Under the pieces are notes generated by a model, which saw only the letters and a program-made list of their open reading frames with translations, had not been told where the DNA came from and searched no databases. A stretch of DNA of 64,000 nucleotides from Streptomyces sp. YIM 98790 (GTDB lineage Bacteria > Actinomycetota > Actinomycetes > Streptomycetales > Streptomycetaceae), in NCBI RefSeq assembly GCF_011421595.1, contig NZ_WTLH01000003.1, positions 1 through 64,000 on the forward strand, given 5' to 3'. A program made the translations under genes and the position numbers. Shown one piece after another: positions 25,909 through 35,197 of this stretch (the first letter of the stretch is position 1; each line of letters begins with the position of its first letter).

Positions 25909-27582
25909 GTGCCGCAGCAGTGGGAGATACCGCAGGGCATGACCGGCGATGCCCGGCTCATCCGCATCGGGGCATCCCTGGCCGGCGACGAGCAGTACGC
26001 CTGCCCGGCCCGCGATGCCGTCAAGGCCCGGCCGGGAGTCCGGCCGCTGCACTGGCCGGCCGGGGGCCGGGAGCGCTACGAGGATTTCCTCCTCGGCCCG
26101 GTCATGGCCGCCCTGGACCGGATCGAGTTCAACGGCGCGCTTCCCGAGGACGTGCTGCGCTCCCCGGCCCGCGAGGGGAAGCCGCTGCATGAGATGCAGC
26201 TCGCCTTCGTACGTCACGCCGTGCGCGCCTTCCACCGGCGCGACCGGCCGGCGCAGGCCCCGCCGGTGGGGCCCGTACGGCTGCCCTGGGTGGTCCAGCG
26301 GGAGCAGCACGGCACGACCTGGGAACACTGGGCCTGGGGCCGCCGGTACGAGAACCCCGAACAGGGGGTGCGGGAGTTCGTCTTCCTCCGCTACGGCCGG
26401 GCCGGGCAGCGGGAACGGGAGGACGCGCAGATCGCCATCGCCGCTTTCGCTGCCGCCTTCGGCAGCCCGGCCCGGATTCCGGTCCCCCGCTGGAAGCCCT
26501 ACCGGCTGGGCCCCGCCCCGGCACCGGTCCGCTGGGTAAGGGTGGCCGAGGTGGGGCTGCGGGACGGCTCGTACAAGCTGCTGTGGCAGGGCACGCCACA
26601 GGCCGCCCAGCAGCACTACGCCGAGCACGGACGTGCCGAGGCGGCGCGCCTGGCGCGCGGGACCGAGGCCGTCCCCGGTTCGGCCTGCGCCGACTGCAAA
26701 CGGCTGTCCGCCTGCCAGACGGTGCCGAGGATTCCCGGTGTGCTGGGCCTGGGCGGCTTCCGCGAGCCGCCGCCCCTGCGCGAGGTGTCGGTCAGCACTC
26801 TGCGGTACCACCGGGAATGCCCGGCGCGGGCGTTCGCCTCCGCCTGCAAGCTGCCCCGGGCCGAGGACGAGTACGACGAGCGGAACCGGCTGGGCAAGGC
26901 CGTGCACCGGGTGCTGGAGCTGGCGCACTCCGGGCGGCAGGGGACGCCGCCCGGTGGTCCGGCCGGCGACGCGTGCGGCCGGGACGGGGTGCCGCAACCG
27001 GACCAGCCCTGGGGCGAGGAGCCGAACCGGGTGACGGGCGAGGCGGCCCGGATCGGTGCCGCGATGCTCCGGCACCACCTGGACGTGTGCCCGTTCCACT
27101 CACGCGAGGTGACTCAGGTGCGGGCCGAGCGCCAGTTCGCCGTGCATGACACGGCGGCGAATGTCATCGTCATCGCCACGCCCGATCTGCTGTACCTGGA
27201 CGCCGGTTCCTGGGTGTGGCGGGAGATCAAGACCACTCAGCGGCGGATGCCCCGGAAGGAAGATCCGGTGCTCGCCTACCCACAGATCGCCCTGGCCACG
27301 GTGCTGCTGGCCGAGGGTGCCCTGGGCGGGGACCGGGACGGCTCGCGGGTGGAGCTGGAGACCCTGCACCCCGACTACGGGGATGTGGAGATCATCGAAC
27401 CCGCCCACGAGCCCGAACGTGTCGCCACCGCCCGCCGGGTGCTGCGGGAATGGGCGGGGCCCTGGCGCGCGGACGAGCTGTTCCCCGCCCGGCCCGCCCC
27501 TGAGACCTGCCGTAGCTGTCCGGTGTCCCAGTGGTGCCCGGCGTCCATGCGTACGGCGCCCGCGGACGGGGGTGCGGCATGA
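25909..27582 (+). CDS. Tandem-duplicated Cas4/RecB-type Fe-S nuclease, first gene of the PIWI operon
   Basis: 557 residues, starting at GTG 25909 behind GGGGAGGGAG. The C-terminal half is a complete RecB/Cas4-like nuclease: C304 in HRECPARAF, GKAVHRVLEL (about 326), D426 in ATPDLLYLD, the E439-I-K441 element in WREIKTTQR, and C534-xx-C537-x5-C543 for a 4Fe-4S cluster. The N-terminal half repeats the cysteine plan (C32 in QYACPARDA; C260-xx-C263-x5-C269) but has no recognisable D...ExK. The protein therefore looks like two nuclease units, one apparently inactive. Such nucleases process DNA ends in AddAB and CRISPR adaptation; no cas gene is nearby. The stop overlaps the next start (ATGA), tying it to the pPIWI-RE genes. 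Confidence 0.75.
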   Translation: MPQQWEIPQGMTGDARLIRIGASLAGDEQYACPARDAVKARPGVRPLHWPAGGRERYEDFLLGPVMAALDRIEFNGALPEDVLRSPAREGKPLHEMQLAFVRHAVRAFHRRDRPAQAPPVGPVRLPWVVQREQHGTTWEHWAWGRRYENPEQGVREFVFLRYGRAGQREREDAQIAIAAFAAAFGSPARIPVPRWKPYRLGPAPAPVRWVRVAEVGLRDGSYKLLWQGTPQAAQQHYAEHGRAEAARLARGTEAVPGSACADCKRLSACQTVPRIPGVLGLGGFREPPPLREVSVSTLRYHRECPARAFASACKLPRAEDEYDERNRLGKAVHRVLELAHSGRQGTPPGGPAGDACGRDGVPQPDQPWGEEPNRVTGEAARIGAAMLRHHLDVCPFHSREVTQVRAERQFAVHDTAANVIVIATPDLLYLDAGSWVWREIKTTQRRMPRKEDPVLAYPQIALATVLLAEGALGGDRDGSRVELETLHPDYGDVEIIEPAHEPERVATARRVLREWAGPWRADELFPARPAPETCRSCPVSQWCPASMRTAPADGGAA

Positions 27583-28817
27583 CGGCGAGGGCTCCGGGCA
27601 CGGCCACCGAGAACGGTGCCGGAGACGAAGACGCGGCCGGAACCGGAGCCGAGAACTTCTTCGCCGGTGAACCACTGCTGCGGCTGGTGGCCACCGCCAT
27701 GGTGCGGCTGTCCCAGCAGCGCACCGTCGGCGACCCGGTGTACGAAGACAGCGTCCAGCAGGCGTACAACCACATCGTGCTGCACTGCCTGCGGCGCGGC
27801 GCGGAACCGCCCGGCAGCGTGCCGGAGCTGGCCCGCTGGGCGGCGGAGAAGCCCCTGGGCGCGTGGGATTTCGGTCTGCCCGAGGAGCTGGCGCCCGAGG
27901 CCGGCACCCATCTGGTGGACGCCGCCACCGGCAGCCCCACCCAGAGCTGTCTGGAGTGGGCCGTCTCGGCCCGGGACCCGGCCGCCGAGCAGTTCGAGAA
28001 CCTGCTGATGAAGGAGGCGCTGGCGGAGAGCCGGGCGGCCGACGCACCCGAGGCGTACGTCGCTTTCCGGCGACTGCTGATCGAGAAGCCCGTGCTGACC
28101 GAGACGGAGCTGGCCGCCCTGAGCGCCAATCTGGACCTCGGCCTGCTGCACGAGACGGTGAAGCGCTGCTACGAGCGCGCACCCGCCTCCTGCCTGCGCG
28201 ACGGGCGGTACACCGCATGCGGCCGGTGCGGCTGCCTGCTGGTGCCGGTCCCCCACGGCGGATTCCGCTGTGAACTCGACGTGTGCCGCCGGTCGCCGGT
28301 GCGGCAGGGCATCTCGTGGACGCCGGCGGACGGCGGCGGGCTGCGCCATCTCAGCCGCCCGCTGCGGACCTTCATCACCGGTCCCGGGCTGGCCGAGACA
28401 GCGCTGGAGTCCGCCCTGGCCAGGGCCGGGCTGACCGCGGAGATGTGGCCGCGCTTCGACACCTACGACCTGCGCGTCACCTTTCCGGACGGCCAGGTGT
28501 GGGCGATCGACGTGAAGGACCGGGCCAACCCGGCGCTGCTGGGCAGGGACACCCGCCCGCTGCGCCAGGACCCGCCGTACGACCGCGGCCTGCTGGTCGT
28601 ACCGCAGTACCGGTTCACCGAGCGGGACGGCTACCGGGAGGTGTTCCGGCATCACGTGCCGGAGGAAGCGGCCGACCGGATCGAGCTGCTCTCCGACCGG
28701 GAGCTGCTCCGGCAGGTCCGCACCCGGCTGCGTGGCCGGAAACGCCCGGAGCGGACACGGAAGAACAGCACGACCGGCACAAGGGGAACCACGGGCAAGG
28801 GAGCGGAAGATGCGTGA
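27579..28817 (+). CDS. Restriction-endonuclease-like protein of the pPIWI-RE module
   Basis: 412 residues, ATG 27579 (four-base overlap with the preceding gene). A zinc-ribbon-like knot is formed by C214-xx-C217 and C231...C236 (ACGRCGCLLVPV; FRCELDVC). A C-terminal PD-(D/E)XK domain follows, with D297 in FDTYDLRVTF and D311-V-K313 in WAIDVKD. Position, architecture and wording match the REase-associated protein of the three-gene pPIWI-RE island described by Burroughs and colleagues. It should cut DNA, probably directed by the PIWI protein and helicase. The residues after 370 are basic (LRGRKRPERTRKN). The downstream start lies eight bases inside this gene. Confidence 0.75.
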   Translation: MTARAPGTATENGAGDEDAAGTGAENFFAGEPLLRLVATAMVRLSQQRTVGDPVYEDSVQQAYNHIVLHCLRRGAEPPGSVPELARWAAEKPLGAWDFGLPEELAPEAGTHLVDAATGSPTQSCLEWAVSARDPAAEQFENLLMKEALAESRAADAPEAYVAFRRLLIEKPVLTETELAALSANLDLGLLHETVKRCYERAPASCLRDGRYTACGRCGCLLVPVPHGGFRCELDVCRRSPVRQGISWTPADGGGLRHLSRPLRTFITGPGLAETALESALARAGLTAEMWPRFDTYDLRVTFPDGQVWAIDVKDRANPALLGRDTRPLRQDPPYDRGLLVVPQYRFTERDGYREVFRHHVPEEAADRIELLSDRELLRQVRTRLRGRKRPERTRKNSTTGTRGTTGKGAEDA

Positions 28818-31800
28818 CCGCAGCGGCTGGCACCGGCGCCTTGCCCGGGAGCTGCGCGACGTGTGGCCCGAGAGCAATGGCGGCTTCGACACCGGCGACC
28901 TGCTGGACGTGGAGCTGGGGCTGTACCTGCTGGAGACGGTGATGCCGGCCCGCACCGCCCTCGACGCCTGGACCCTGTTCGGCGGCTACCCGTACGGAGA
29001 GGTGTTCGGGGATGTGCGCACCGAGGAGCAGCGGCTCCGGATCCGGCGCGGCCGGCACTACCTGTGGGAGATGCGCAGGCCCCGCGAATGGGCACTGGCC
29101 CTGGACGCCTATCGGCGGATGCCGCAGGCCCTTCGCGGCTACGAGCTCGACGGCACGGACCGGGCACCGGTGCGCAGGTCACCGTCACGGGCGGCGGGTC
29201 GTTTCGCGGAGTTCGAGCGGCTGCTGACCCACCCGCCCGAGTTCCTGCGGGTCCCGATGCCGGTCGCCGGTGCCGGGGAGCACCGGTTCGCGGGGCGTGA
29301 CCGCAATCACTCGGTGGACATCACCCGGGATCTGCTGCCCGCGCCGGAGCCGGAGCCGCACCGGCTGGACGAACTGCCGCCGGGCGGGGGCAAACCGATC
29401 GAGGTGACGTGGGAGGAGCTGGCGGCCACGGCCCGCCGGATGGACGAGCTGGAAGCCGGACTGCCCGACGGGCGGCGCGGCGGCTGGGAACGGCGGCTGG
29501 ACCGGGTGCGGCTGCTGGTGCGCAATGAGGCGGAGGAAGCCTTCACCGCGAGCGATGCGCTCCGCGTCGACGGGCTGCTCCATCTGGTGGGCATGGTCGG
29601 CGCGGGCAAGAGCACCCTCCGCGACATCCTCACCTTCTGGGCCGCGACCGAACGCGGCCTGCGCATCACCGTCGTGGTGAGCGATGTGGCGGAGACTCTG
29701 GCCGTCGTGGGTCTGTTCCAGCGCCTTGGGGTGCGGGCGGCCCCGGTTCTGGGGCACTCGACCCGGGAGCGGCACATCCAGCGTCTGCACCGGCGGATCG
29801 CCACCTCGGGCGCGGAGACCGTGCTCACGCATCGCCATCCCGGGTTCGTGCATCTCAGCAGCGCCTGCCCGCTGGACGCGCTGCGCGGCCTGGAGGCCGA
29901 CCGGGCGCTGCGCATCGCCGACGCGCCGTGCACGGCCCTGTTTCCGGTGGTACGCCCGCGGCGGCCGGACTCCCGTGCGCTGGTGGCCACCGGATCCGGA
30001 GCAGAGCCCGGGCAGGGGGAGGAGGAGCCGGAGCCGTCCGGAAATCCCCCGCGGCGTCACGCCTGCCCGCTGTGGAGCCGCTGCCCGCGGCACCACGCCG
30101 CGCGGGAACTCGTCGATGCCCGGGTATGGGTGGCCACCCCAGCAAGCCTGGTGCACAGCACCGTGCCGCGGCCCCTCCAGGAGGAGCGGCTGCGCTACCT
30201 GGAGCTGGCCTGCCGGATGAGCGACCTGATCGTGGTCGACGAGGCCGACCGGGTGCAGATGCATCTGGACAACGCCTTCGCACCGACCGCGACGCTGGTG
30301 GGCAGGGCGTCGAACTCGTGGCTCGACCAGGTCGCGGGGCACAAGCTGACCGAACTCGCGCGCCGTGGGCGGCTCCAGCTCTCCGCCCGGGAAGTCGAGG
30401 ACTGGGTCGGTGCGGTCGACACGGTGATCGCTGCGACCGACCGGATCTACGCCCGGCTGGTCCAGGACGGTGCGCTGCGGACCTGGATCACCCAGGACTA
30501 CTTCAGCGCCCTCACCCTGCATCAGTGGCTGATCAACGCCTGGTTCCCGGATCTGCGGGCGCGCAACCCGGCACCCACGCCGGCGGGCACGACCGCCGAG
30601 GAGCGGATGCGGGCGCGGCAGCGCATCGACGGCGTCCTGGACCGGTTCCGGGACGACCCGTTGCAGCAGCACCCGGTCGAGGATCCGGAGGACGAGCAGA
30701 CCCGGCTGGTCAACGAACTGGTCAGGCTGACCCTTGAACTGCTGCACGCACCGCATGGTTCGGGCAGCCGGGAACGTGTGCGCACGGTGCTGGAGACCCT
30801 GGTGGCCGGCGACCCGGCGATCATGGAGGCCGCAGAGGAGCATGCCCCACGGCTGGAGTTCACCCTGCTGCTGGCGGCCCTGCACCACCGTCTGGACTTC
30901 ATGACGGTGCTGTGGCAGCGCGTCGAGGCCGCGCTCAATCTGGATGCGGCGTCCAACGCGCTCTCCCGCCGCCCCGCCCGGGACTACGAGCCACTGCTGC
31001 CCGAATCCCCCATGGGCAATGTGCTCGGATTCCAGTTCCAGCTCGACGAACGCCGCCAGGGCGGCGGGCAGAGCGGCGAACTGCGCTTCTTCCGGTGCAA
31101 CGGTGTGGGCCGGGAACTGCTGCTGGAACTGCCCCGGCTGCCGCGCGCCGACGGCCGCCCCGGGCCGCACGTCCTGCTGTTGTCCGCGACGAGCTGGGCG
31201 GGAGAGTCCAGCCGGTACCACGTCCACGCGCCGGTGGGGGCCGTGCTGCGGCCCCATCCGGACGAGGTGGCGGCCATCCTGCGCACGGAGTTCCGCAAGC
31301 ACTTCCTCTACTGGCCCGGGACAGGCACCGCCATCCGGCTGTCCGGCTGCGAGCCCGAGCAACGTCCCCAGGCGCTCCAGCAGATGCTGCACCAGCTCGC
31401 CGAGCCCGACCGCACCCTCGCCGGAGCCGTCAGTCCATTGCAGCAGGAACTGGACGACATTGACGACCCGGACCGCAAGCGGCTGCTGCTGCTGGTCGGC
31501 AGCTACGCGGAGGCGGAGCGGGCGGCGGAATACCTGGGCACGATCCCGGAATGGTCCGGACGGGTGATCCGGCTGGTCTCCGACGACGCCGACCTGGACA
31601 CCGCCTGGACCGGTCCCGGCCACGGCGGCCGGGCCGGAACCCTGCGCCGTGGGGATGTCGCCCGGTTCGCCCAGGGCGACGGAGATGTGCTGATCGCCCC
31701 GCTGCTGGCAGTGGAGCGGGGGCACAACATCGTGATCCCCGGCGGCAAGGCGGCCATCGGCACCGTCTGGTTTCTCGCCCGGCCCCACCCGCGCCCGGAT

Positions 31801-32280
31801 GACATCTCCCTGGCCGTACAGGCCATCAACGACTGGGCGGTGCGGCAGTTGCGGGATCCGGCGGGCGAGTTCCGCCAGGCCGCGCTGGCGGCCGGCACGC
31901 CTCACCTGGCCGGCCGGGACTTCCGCAGCCGCGCCCGGCACAAGTGGAACCGCTTCCTGACCCGGCGGCTGTCCTGGACCAGCTTGCCAGATCAGGAGAA
32001 GGCCGCCTTCACCTGGGACCAGCTCGTGGTGATGTGGCAGGTCATCGGCCGGCTCGTGCGCGGCGGAGTACCGGCGCGGGTGGTGTTCGTCGACGCGGCG
32101 TTCTCCCCCCGCGAGGCCGGACTCCAGGCCGAGGACACCCCGGCGACCAGCCTGCTGGCAGGCATGCGCCACCTGCTGGCCCCCTACTTCGACGACGACT
32201 CCGGCCCTCCCGCCATCGACAAGTCACTGGTCACCGCGCTTTACGAACCGCTGTACCGGGCGCTGGCCGACATGGACTGA
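28810..32280 (+). CDS. DinG/XPD-like Fe-S helicase of the pPIWI-RE module
   Basis: 1156 residues. The N-terminal 250 residues have no motor motifs and probably correspond to the pPIWI-RE island domains named Y/Z. The motor has Walker A GMVGAGKST (261-269), four cysteines placed as in XPD/DinG iron-sulfur helicases (C353, C374, C419, C425), VVDEADRVQ with DEAD at 477-480, a motif V element AVERGHNIVIPGGKA (about 972) and motif VI WQVIGRLVRGG (about 1076). Expected action is ATP-driven 5'-3' unwinding of DNA or DNA-RNA hybrids for the PIWI protein. ATG 28810 has AAGGGAG before it and overlaps the REase gene by eight bases. Confidence 0.75.
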   Translation: MRDRSGWHRRLARELRDVWPESNGGFDTGDLLDVELGLYLLETVMPARTALDAWTLFGGYPYGEVFGDVRTEEQRLRIRRGRHYLWEMRRPREWALALDAYRRMPQALRGYELDGTDRAPVRRSPSRAAGRFAEFERLLTHPPEFLRVPMPVAGAGEHRFAGRDRNHSVDITRDLLPAPEPEPHRLDELPPGGGKPIEVTWEELAATARRMDELEAGLPDGRRGGWERRLDRVRLLVRNEAEEAFTASDALRVDGLLHLVGMVGAGKSTLRDILTFWAATERGLRITVVVSDVAETLAVVGLFQRLGVRAAPVLGHSTRERHIQRLHRRIATSGAETVLTHRHPGFVHLSSACPLDALRGLEADRALRIADAPCTALFPVVRPRRPDSRALVATGSGAEPGQGEEEPEPSGNPPRRHACPLWSRCPRHHAARELVDARVWVATPASLVHSTVPRPLQEERLRYLELACRMSDLIVVDEADRVQMHLDNAFAPTATLVGRASNSWLDQVAGHKLTELARRGRLQLSAREVEDWVGAVDTVIAATDRIYARLVQDGALRTWITQDYFSALTLHQWLINAWFPDLRARNPAPTPAGTTAEERMRARQRIDGVLDRFRDDPLQQHPVEDPEDEQTRLVNELVRLTLELLHAPHGSGSRERVRTVLETLVAGDPAIMEAAEEHAPRLEFTLLLAALHHRLDFMTVLWQRVEAALNLDAASNALSRRPARDYEPLLPESPMGNVLGFQFQLDERRQGGGQSGELRFFRCNGVGRELLLELPRLPRADGRPGPHVLLLSATSWAGESSRYHVHAPVGAVLRPHPDEVAAILRTEFRKHFLYWPGTGTAIRLSGCEPEQRPQALQQMLHQLAEPDRTLAGAVSPLQQELDDIDDPDRKRLLLLVGSYAEAERAAEYLGTIPEWSGRVIRLVSDDADLDTAWTGPGHGGRAGTLRRGDVARFAQGDGDVLIAPLLAVERGHNIVIPGGKAAIGTVWFLARPHPRPDDISLAVQAINDWAVRQLRDPAGEFRQAALAAGTPHLAGRDFRSRARHKWNRFLTRRLSWTSLPDQEKAAFTWDQLVVMWQVIGRLVRGGVPARVVFVDAAFSPREAGLQAEDTPATSLLAGMRHLLAPYFDDDSGPPAIDKSLVTALYEPLYRALADMD

Positions 32281-32314
32281 CAGTCCGTCCGACGCTCTCC
32301 GAGGAAAACGCACC

Positions 32315-35185
32315 ATGACACACGACCGCATCCAGCCCGCCGCCTACGTTCCCGATCCGGAGGCCGGACCTCTTTTCGTCCCCTACCACGGGCTGGCCTT
32401 CCCCTCCGCATGGCGGGAGCCGCTGCTCCGCCTGTACCGGCACGGCAAGCCCGATAAGTCGGAAGGACGGCACCAGCAGGTGCCGGTCTCGCGGCTCAAC
32501 CGGCTGATCGCCGCCGTTGCCCCCGACCTGATCTCTGTCGCCTCCAAGGCGCCGCTGGACGACGGCAGGCCCTGGCTCTACACCACCGCGCCCTACCCGG
32601 CGTCGGTGATGAAGACCTTCCTGCACGCCTGGCTGCGAGACATGCAACCTGCACCCGAGGCTCACAGTCTGGTCAAGGAAACCGCACAAGCCCTGGACAT
32701 CGACTCCCTGAAGTGGGAGCTGTTCAGCGTGAACCTGCTGGAACAGGAGCTGTCCGAGGGGGGCCGCACCGCGCTGCCCGCGCCGCACCTGTTCCGCCTG
32801 CTCCCGGAGACCCTGGCGGCCCGCATCGCCCAGCACCCCCCGTACGAGCACTGCGGGAAGAAGCTGGAATTCCGGCAGGTGGCCGGGGTCCCCGGCGACA
32901 ACGGAGCAACCCTGGTCTCCTGGCCCCCGCTCAAGTACCCGGATCGGGGCAAGACCTGGAGGTACTCGGCATACCTGCGGGTCTCCCTGCGCACGGTGCC
33001 GTTCGACCCGGTGCCCCGCGTCCACCTCAGCACCGGCATCAGCCGCTGGGTACGGGAAAAGGTCTGGCTGCCGTTCCGCAGCAGCGCATCGGTGTACCTG
33101 CTCGCTGACGAGAGCATGCTCGCCGACGCCCCGGCTCCCACGCGCTTCGCTGTGGCCTCCCTCACCTGGCGGCCGGAGACCGGCCCTCAGTGGAAACAGG
33201 GTGGCCCGGAGGGGATGCTCAGGCGCATCTCCGTGGAGGAAGACTTTCCCCGGCCCGAACGGCTGGTCAAGGAACCCGAGCACTGGCTGAACCAGCCGGA
33301 CGGCATCACCGCGGCCGTGCTGCACCACACCCGGATGGGTGCGCACGGAGTGGGCGCGGGGCTGATGCCCACCGAGCGCAGGCGGCTGACCGAATGGGCG
33401 GCGGAGGCCCTGCAACCGGATTTCATGCCCGTCGGCGAACTGCGCCGGAGCACCTACCTGCGCAAGCATGACCCGCTGCCGCGACTGGAGGAGAAGCTCT
33501 CCGAGAGGAAGAGCAAGAAGGCCGACAAGGACGCCACAGAGGAGGAACGGGGGGAAATCGAGCGGCAGAACGCCGAGATCGCGGCATACAACGCCAAGGT
33601 GGGCGAGCAGAATGCCGTGATCGAGCAGCGGAACGGCGACCGCCGCCGCGAGCTGCTGGCCGGAGTCATGGGCAGTGAGCTCTCGGTCCTGGCCCTGCAC
33701 CAGACCGACACCATGCGCGGTCTTCTGCTGGTCAAGGCGGAGGCATACCTGGGGCTGGCCCCGTTCCGTACCCAATCGGGACCCGGGACCTGGGCATGGG
33801 AGGCGCCCGAGCTGACGCTACGGATGCACATCTTCCCGCTGGGCAGACTCGGTGCCCCCCTGGGGAACGGCACGGTTCCTCGCCGGGGCGCCGAGTGGGA
33901 CGCGGTTGTGGCGGGGCGGCGGCGTGAGGTGGCCGCGTTTCTCACCGCCCGGGTCAAGGAAACCGGCAGGGCACCGCAACTGGTCTTCGTGGAGCTGGAG
34001 GACTGGCGGAAGAAGCAGGTGGGAAAGAAGACTCCGCCGCCAACCACCGATCCGAAGTCCGCCATCCGCCTCGGCTGTGCGGATGCCGGACTGGTCAGCC
34101 AGTTCCTCGGCCTGCCCGATGATGTCGCCGCCCCCGGGAAAGACACCTCCGCACACCGGGCGAAGGCGGCCTGGGCGGACGGTATCCGGCAGCTCGGGGT
34201 GAGGGTCACCCGCCCTCACTCAGTGCCGTCCGGAATGATCCCCGAACAGCTCAACCAGCTTGCCTTCTGGCTGGTCAAGCGGCGCGTGAGCGGCCATAAC
34301 CCGCATGCTCAGTTCACTCCGATCGCCGTCCTGCTGCGGCCGGGCCAGCAGCAGGTGATGGGCCGAAGTCCACAGACCGGTGGCTGGGTTCCGTACCCGG
34401 AGCTACTCAAAGGGCTGGTGGGCCAGGTACGCGGGGACGACCTGAAGTACCGCGACCAGCAGGAGCGGCTCACCGCCATCTTTGTCAGGCAGATTCTGGG
34501 CTCCTTCCGGGGCGAGCCCACGCTGGTGCTCACTCATGCGCAGAACATCCGGGAGCGTTGGCCGTCATTGCAGAACGGCAAGGTACGGCCGGACACCGTG
34601 CAGTTCGGAGGGGACTCGCCCAAGCGACTGGCCTCGCTGGGCAAGAAGCTCCGGCTGGTGCGCGTGGCCGATGCCGCCCGGGACGAGACCGCCCAGTGGT
34701 GGTCACCGGTCAACCGGAAGAGGAACGGCATCACGGAGGAACTTGCCGGCTTCGCCCAGGGACTGTGGCTGCCCCACAATGCCGAGCCCGGCGGGCGGAT
34801 CTTCTACAGCGTCGGTGAGAAGCCGGGAACCAATACCCTGCACCGGGAGCTCAGCAAGCTGACCGAGCACCGTGATGCCAACGGCAAGTCCCTCCTCAGG
34901 CCCTCGGCCTCCGCCTCCCAGCCGGACCTGCTGGAAGTCGCGCTGGTAGGCCTCCAGGAGAACGACCGCCCCGAACCGTGGGCCATGTTCGTCCACCAGC
35001 AGCGCATCACCGACGACTACACCGATCCGCTGGCGCTCCCCCTGGTGCTGCACCTGGCCCGTCTCACGAGGGATTACGCCGAGCCGTACGAGGCGCCGGA
35101 GGCGCCGGGCGAAGCACAGCAGTCCGCGGACGAGGGCGAACAGCTCGCCTTCGATTTCGGCATCGAAGACTCCGACGGCGAATGA
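32315..35185 (+). CDS. Prokaryotic PIWI protein of the pPIWI-RE class
   Basis: 956 residues. The N-terminal half (about 1-400) contains FVPYHGLAFPSAWREPLL and SVASKAPLDDGRPWLYTTAP, which I recognise as the pPIWI-RE X module (formerly DUF3962). A charged coiled-coil segment (about 388-440, EEERGEIERQNAEIAAYNAK) leads to a MID-like region. The RNase H/PIWI domain starts near LVFVELEDW (acidic residues 560-563) and ends with LLEVALVGLQENDRPEPWAM and FVHQQRITDDY (about 870-900). The class was named for conserved Arg and Glu residues and is predicted to bind guide or hybrid nucleic acids. It sits 34 bases after the helicase with SD GAGG at 32301-32304. Whether it cleaves cannot be told from this reading. 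Confidence 0.8.
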   Translation: MTHDRIQPAAYVPDPEAGPLFVPYHGLAFPSAWREPLLRLYRHGKPDKSEGRHQQVPVSRLNRLIAAVAPDLISVASKAPLDDGRPWLYTTAPYPASVMKTFLHAWLRDMQPAPEAHSLVKETAQALDIDSLKWELFSVNLLEQELSEGGRTALPAPHLFRLLPETLAARIAQHPPYEHCGKKLEFRQVAGVPGDNGATLVSWPPLKYPDRGKTWRYSAYLRVSLRTVPFDPVPRVHLSTGISRWVREKVWLPFRSSASVYLLADESMLADAPAPTRFAVASLTWRPETGPQWKQGGPEGMLRRISVEEDFPRPERLVKEPEHWLNQPDGITAAVLHHTRMGAHGVGAGLMPTERRRLTEWAAEALQPDFMPVGELRRSTYLRKHDPLPRLEEKLSERKSKKADKDATEEERGEIERQNAEIAAYNAKVGEQNAVIEQRNGDRRRELLAGVMGSELSVLALHQTDTMRGLLLVKAEAYLGLAPFRTQSGPGTWAWEAPELTLRMHIFPLGRLGAPLGNGTVPRRGAEWDAVVAGRRREVAAFLTARVKETGRAPQLVFVELEDWRKKQVGKKTPPPTTDPKSAIRLGCADAGLVSQFLGLPDDVAAPGKDTSAHRAKAAWADGIRQLGVRVTRPHSVPSGMIPEQLNQLAFWLVKRRVSGHNPHAQFTPIAVLLRPGQQQVMGRSPQTGGWVPYPELLKGLVGQVRGDDLKYRDQQERLTAIFVRQILGSFRGEPTLVLTHAQNIRERWPSLQNGKVRPDTVQFGGDSPKRLASLGKKLRLVRVADAARDETAQWWSPVNRKRNGITEELAGFAQGLWLPHNAEPGGRIFYSVGEKPGTNTLHRELSKLTEHRDANGKSLLRPSASASQPDLLEVALVGLQENDRPEPWAMFVHQQRITDDYTDPLALPLVLHLARLTRDYAEPYEAPEAPGEAQQSADEGEQLAFDFGIEDSDGE

Positions 35186-35197
35186 GGAATCCCCTGC

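Noticed and set aside
25909-27582. Cas4 of a CRISPR adaptation module
   Set aside because: No cas1, cas2 or repeats anywhere in the window, and the protein is a double-length duplication tied to pPIWI-RE genes.
29185-32172. 995-codon minus-strand frame opposite the pPIWI-RE helicase
   Set aside because: Shadow frame; the plus strand has Walker, Fe-S and motif VI signatures in order.
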